The notes under the pieces are model-generated. The model was not told the DNA's origin, ran no database searches, and saw only the letters and a program-made list of their open reading frames with translations. Shown one piece after another: positions 31,684-32,704 of a DNA stretch of 32,704 nucleotides. How positions within the stretch are numbered: position 1 is the first letter of the stretch; each line of letters opens with the position of its first letter. The DNA comes from Candidatus Poribacteria bacterium (GTDB lineage: Bacteria > Poribacteria > WGA-4E > WGA-3G): positions 1-32,704 of the forward strand of contig JAJECK010000135.1 of NCBI GenBank assembly GCA_022822085.1, read 5' to 3'. The translations under genes were made by a program, and so were the position numbers.

Positions 31684-32579
31684 AGGGGTACCTATTGGAA
31701 TCCGACATAAATTATCTCTACATGGATATTAATGATACAATTGTAGTTGTATATCAAGATGGTATATTACAATTCAAAAATATAGACTGGGATGAAATTG
31801 CTAATGCCTACGAAAAAGGTAGTCCTATTCTGGGATTGATCTCTGGGAGGACAAAAGGAGGGTTTTATGTTAAATTTGGATCGCTGTATGGGTTCCTTCC
31901 AGAGTCAGAAATGGAATTACGAGCAGTTCAAAATCTTGATTCTAATGTTGGCAAGACCTATGAAATGAAAATTATTGAGTTTGATCCAGAGCAGAACAAA
32001 CTTATCCTGTCACGCCGTGCTTGGCTTGAAGAAAAAAGAAGTGAGTTTTTTGAAAACGTTGAAGTAGGACAAAAAGTAAAAGGCATTGTTAAAAACATCA
32101 AAGACTTTGGTGTATTTGTTGATCTGGGAGTCATTGATGGTCTAATTCGAAAAACTGAACTGAGCTGGAAACGTATAAATAACACTTCTGAAGTTATTTC
32201 TATAGGCGATGATGTTGAAGTAATGGTAATACAAATAGATAGAGAGGCTGAAAAGATCGCCTTGAGTTTGAAACGCATGACTCAAGATCCTTGGGAAGAT
32301 GTTGATAATAAATATCCAATTGGTTCAACAGTTCAAGGAACAATCAACAGAATTGAAGAATATGGAGTGTTTCTACAACTTGAAGAAGGAGTCGTAGGAT
32401 TGCTTCATATTTCTGAGATGCAATATTCCAATGATGGTAGATATTCAATAGACCTTCTTAATGTTGGTGATGTAGTTGAAGTAACTGTACTTAAAGTCTC
32501 ATTAGAATCAAAGCATATCTCTTTTAGTATGAGGCAAACTCACGAGCATCTCTTAGAACAGTTACTGAAGTCATATTGA
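31680..32579 (+). CDS. Three-S1-domain nucleic-acid-binding protein
   Basis: A 299-aa protein with three S1 (OB-fold) motifs: about 46-115 (SPILGLISGRTKGGFYVKFG), 131-198 (VGQKVKGIVKNIKDFGVFVD) and 214-285 (IGSTVQGTINRIEEYGVFLQ). It is shorter than ribosomal protein S1 (four to six repeats) and lacks other domains. S1 domains bind single-stranded RNA or DNA. The ATG sits in the stop of the helicase (ATGA) with no Shine-Dalgarno, so translation is probably coupled and the product made in proportion to the helicase. Its place at the end of the nuclease-helicase operon suggests an accessory role there rather than in general translation; that is inference. Confidence 0.88.
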   Translation: MKGYLLESDINYLYMDINDTIVVVYQDGILQFKNIDWDEIANAYEKGSPILGLISGRTKGGFYVKFGSLYGFLPESEMELRAVQNLDSNVGKTYEMKIIEFDPEQNKLILSRRAWLEEKRSEFFENVEVGQKVKGIVKNIKDFGVFVDLGVIDGLIRKTELSWKRINNTSEVISIGDDVEVMVIQIDREAEKIALSLKRMTQDPWEDVDNKYPIGSTVQGTINRIEEYGVFLQLEEGVVGLLHISEMQYSNDGRYSIDLLNVGDVVEVTVLKVSLESKHISFSMRQTHEHLLEQLLKSY

Positions 32580-32656
32580 GTAAAACCTATAAATATGTTA
32601 GAATAAAGATATGAACATTAATAATTTAGGTACTATTTTTTATGAAAGGTTCTCTT

Positions 32657-32704
32657 ATGGCTAACACACCTAAAAAACAACTTAATTTCAAGAGTCTTCC
32701 GAAA
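32657..32704 (+). CDS. Start of a further gene, cut by the window edge
   Basis: An ATG at 32657 opens a frame to the edge (MANTPKKQLNFKSLPK), preceded by AAAGG seven to eight bases upstream. An in-frame ATG at 32642 is an alternative. Only 16 codons are visible, so no function can be given. About 75 bp separate it from the S1 gene. Confidence 0.4.
   Translation, partial: MANTPKKQLNFKSLPK

Noticed and set aside
31680-32579. Ribosomal protein S1 (rpsA)
   Set aside because: It has only three S1 repeats in 299 aa and sits inside the nuclease-helicase operon; it is kept as an S1-domain protein without a symbol.
1-32704. tRNA or rRNA genes
   Set aside because: I saw no cloverleaf-like segment or conserved rRNA stretch on reading; a tRNAscan run would settle it.

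Overview
The window looks like a chromosomal segment of an uncultured bacterium, most likely a Candidatus Poribacteria-type genome. That guess rests on the mix of housekeeping genes with sulfatases, a phytanoyl-CoA dioxygenase-family protein, a PEP-hydrolase-like TIM barrel and a secreted WD40/LRR protein, separated by repeat-rich gaps. It was made by reading alone, without any search.

Layout. 1-3251: a tRNA-dihydrouridine synthase (dusB) behind a near-consensus promoter, then dapF and dapA of lysine/peptidoglycan synthesis, closed by a hairpin terminator. 3360-6319: a membrane-anchored alpha/beta hydrolase, convergent with a minus-strand pair made of a DUF4268-type nuclease-like protein and a patatin-like phospholipase. 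6504-7832: a formylglycine-type sulfatase. 7808-10647: a minus-strand operon of four tandem RelE/HigB-like toxin plus XRE-antitoxin pairs (eight genes) with an almost exact 714-bp period. 10910-14104: a PhyH-family dioxygenase, an alkaline-phosphatase-superfamily hydrolase lacking the sulfatase cysteine, and a PEP-hydrolase-family protein. 14148-14266: a small MITE with terminal inverted repeats and a 5-bp target duplication. 14290-17124: a secreted WD40-metzincin-LRR protein. 17136-17264: an orphan copy of the PEP-hydrolase C-terminus. 17411-20098: a large adenine methyltransferase resembling the second half of a type ISP restriction enzyme. 20405-20963: a DUF433/DUF5615 toxin-antitoxin pair. 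21058-24728: purL, purQ and a small membrane protein.

The most unusual part is 24785-32579. Two paralogous UvrD-type SF1 helicases carry GIY-YIG nuclease domains inserted between helicase motifs Ib and II. The first has one domain with every I-TevI-like catalytic position present at the expected spacing. The second has two degenerate domains that split those positions, plus a helical C-terminal extension of about 440 residues. Between them lies a beta-class DNA methyltransferase with an intact SAM-binding motif, a broken catalytic motif IV (QPPS instead of D/N/S-PP-Y/F/W) and a fused Mrr-like nuclease domain. The second helicase overlaps by ATGA a three-S1-domain nucleic-acid-binding protein. 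Together they look like an undescribed restriction or defence-type system; this is inference from domain content and gene order.

The window therefore mixes core metabolism with a dense accessory fraction: TA modules, methyltransferases, nuclease-helicases and a phospholipase.
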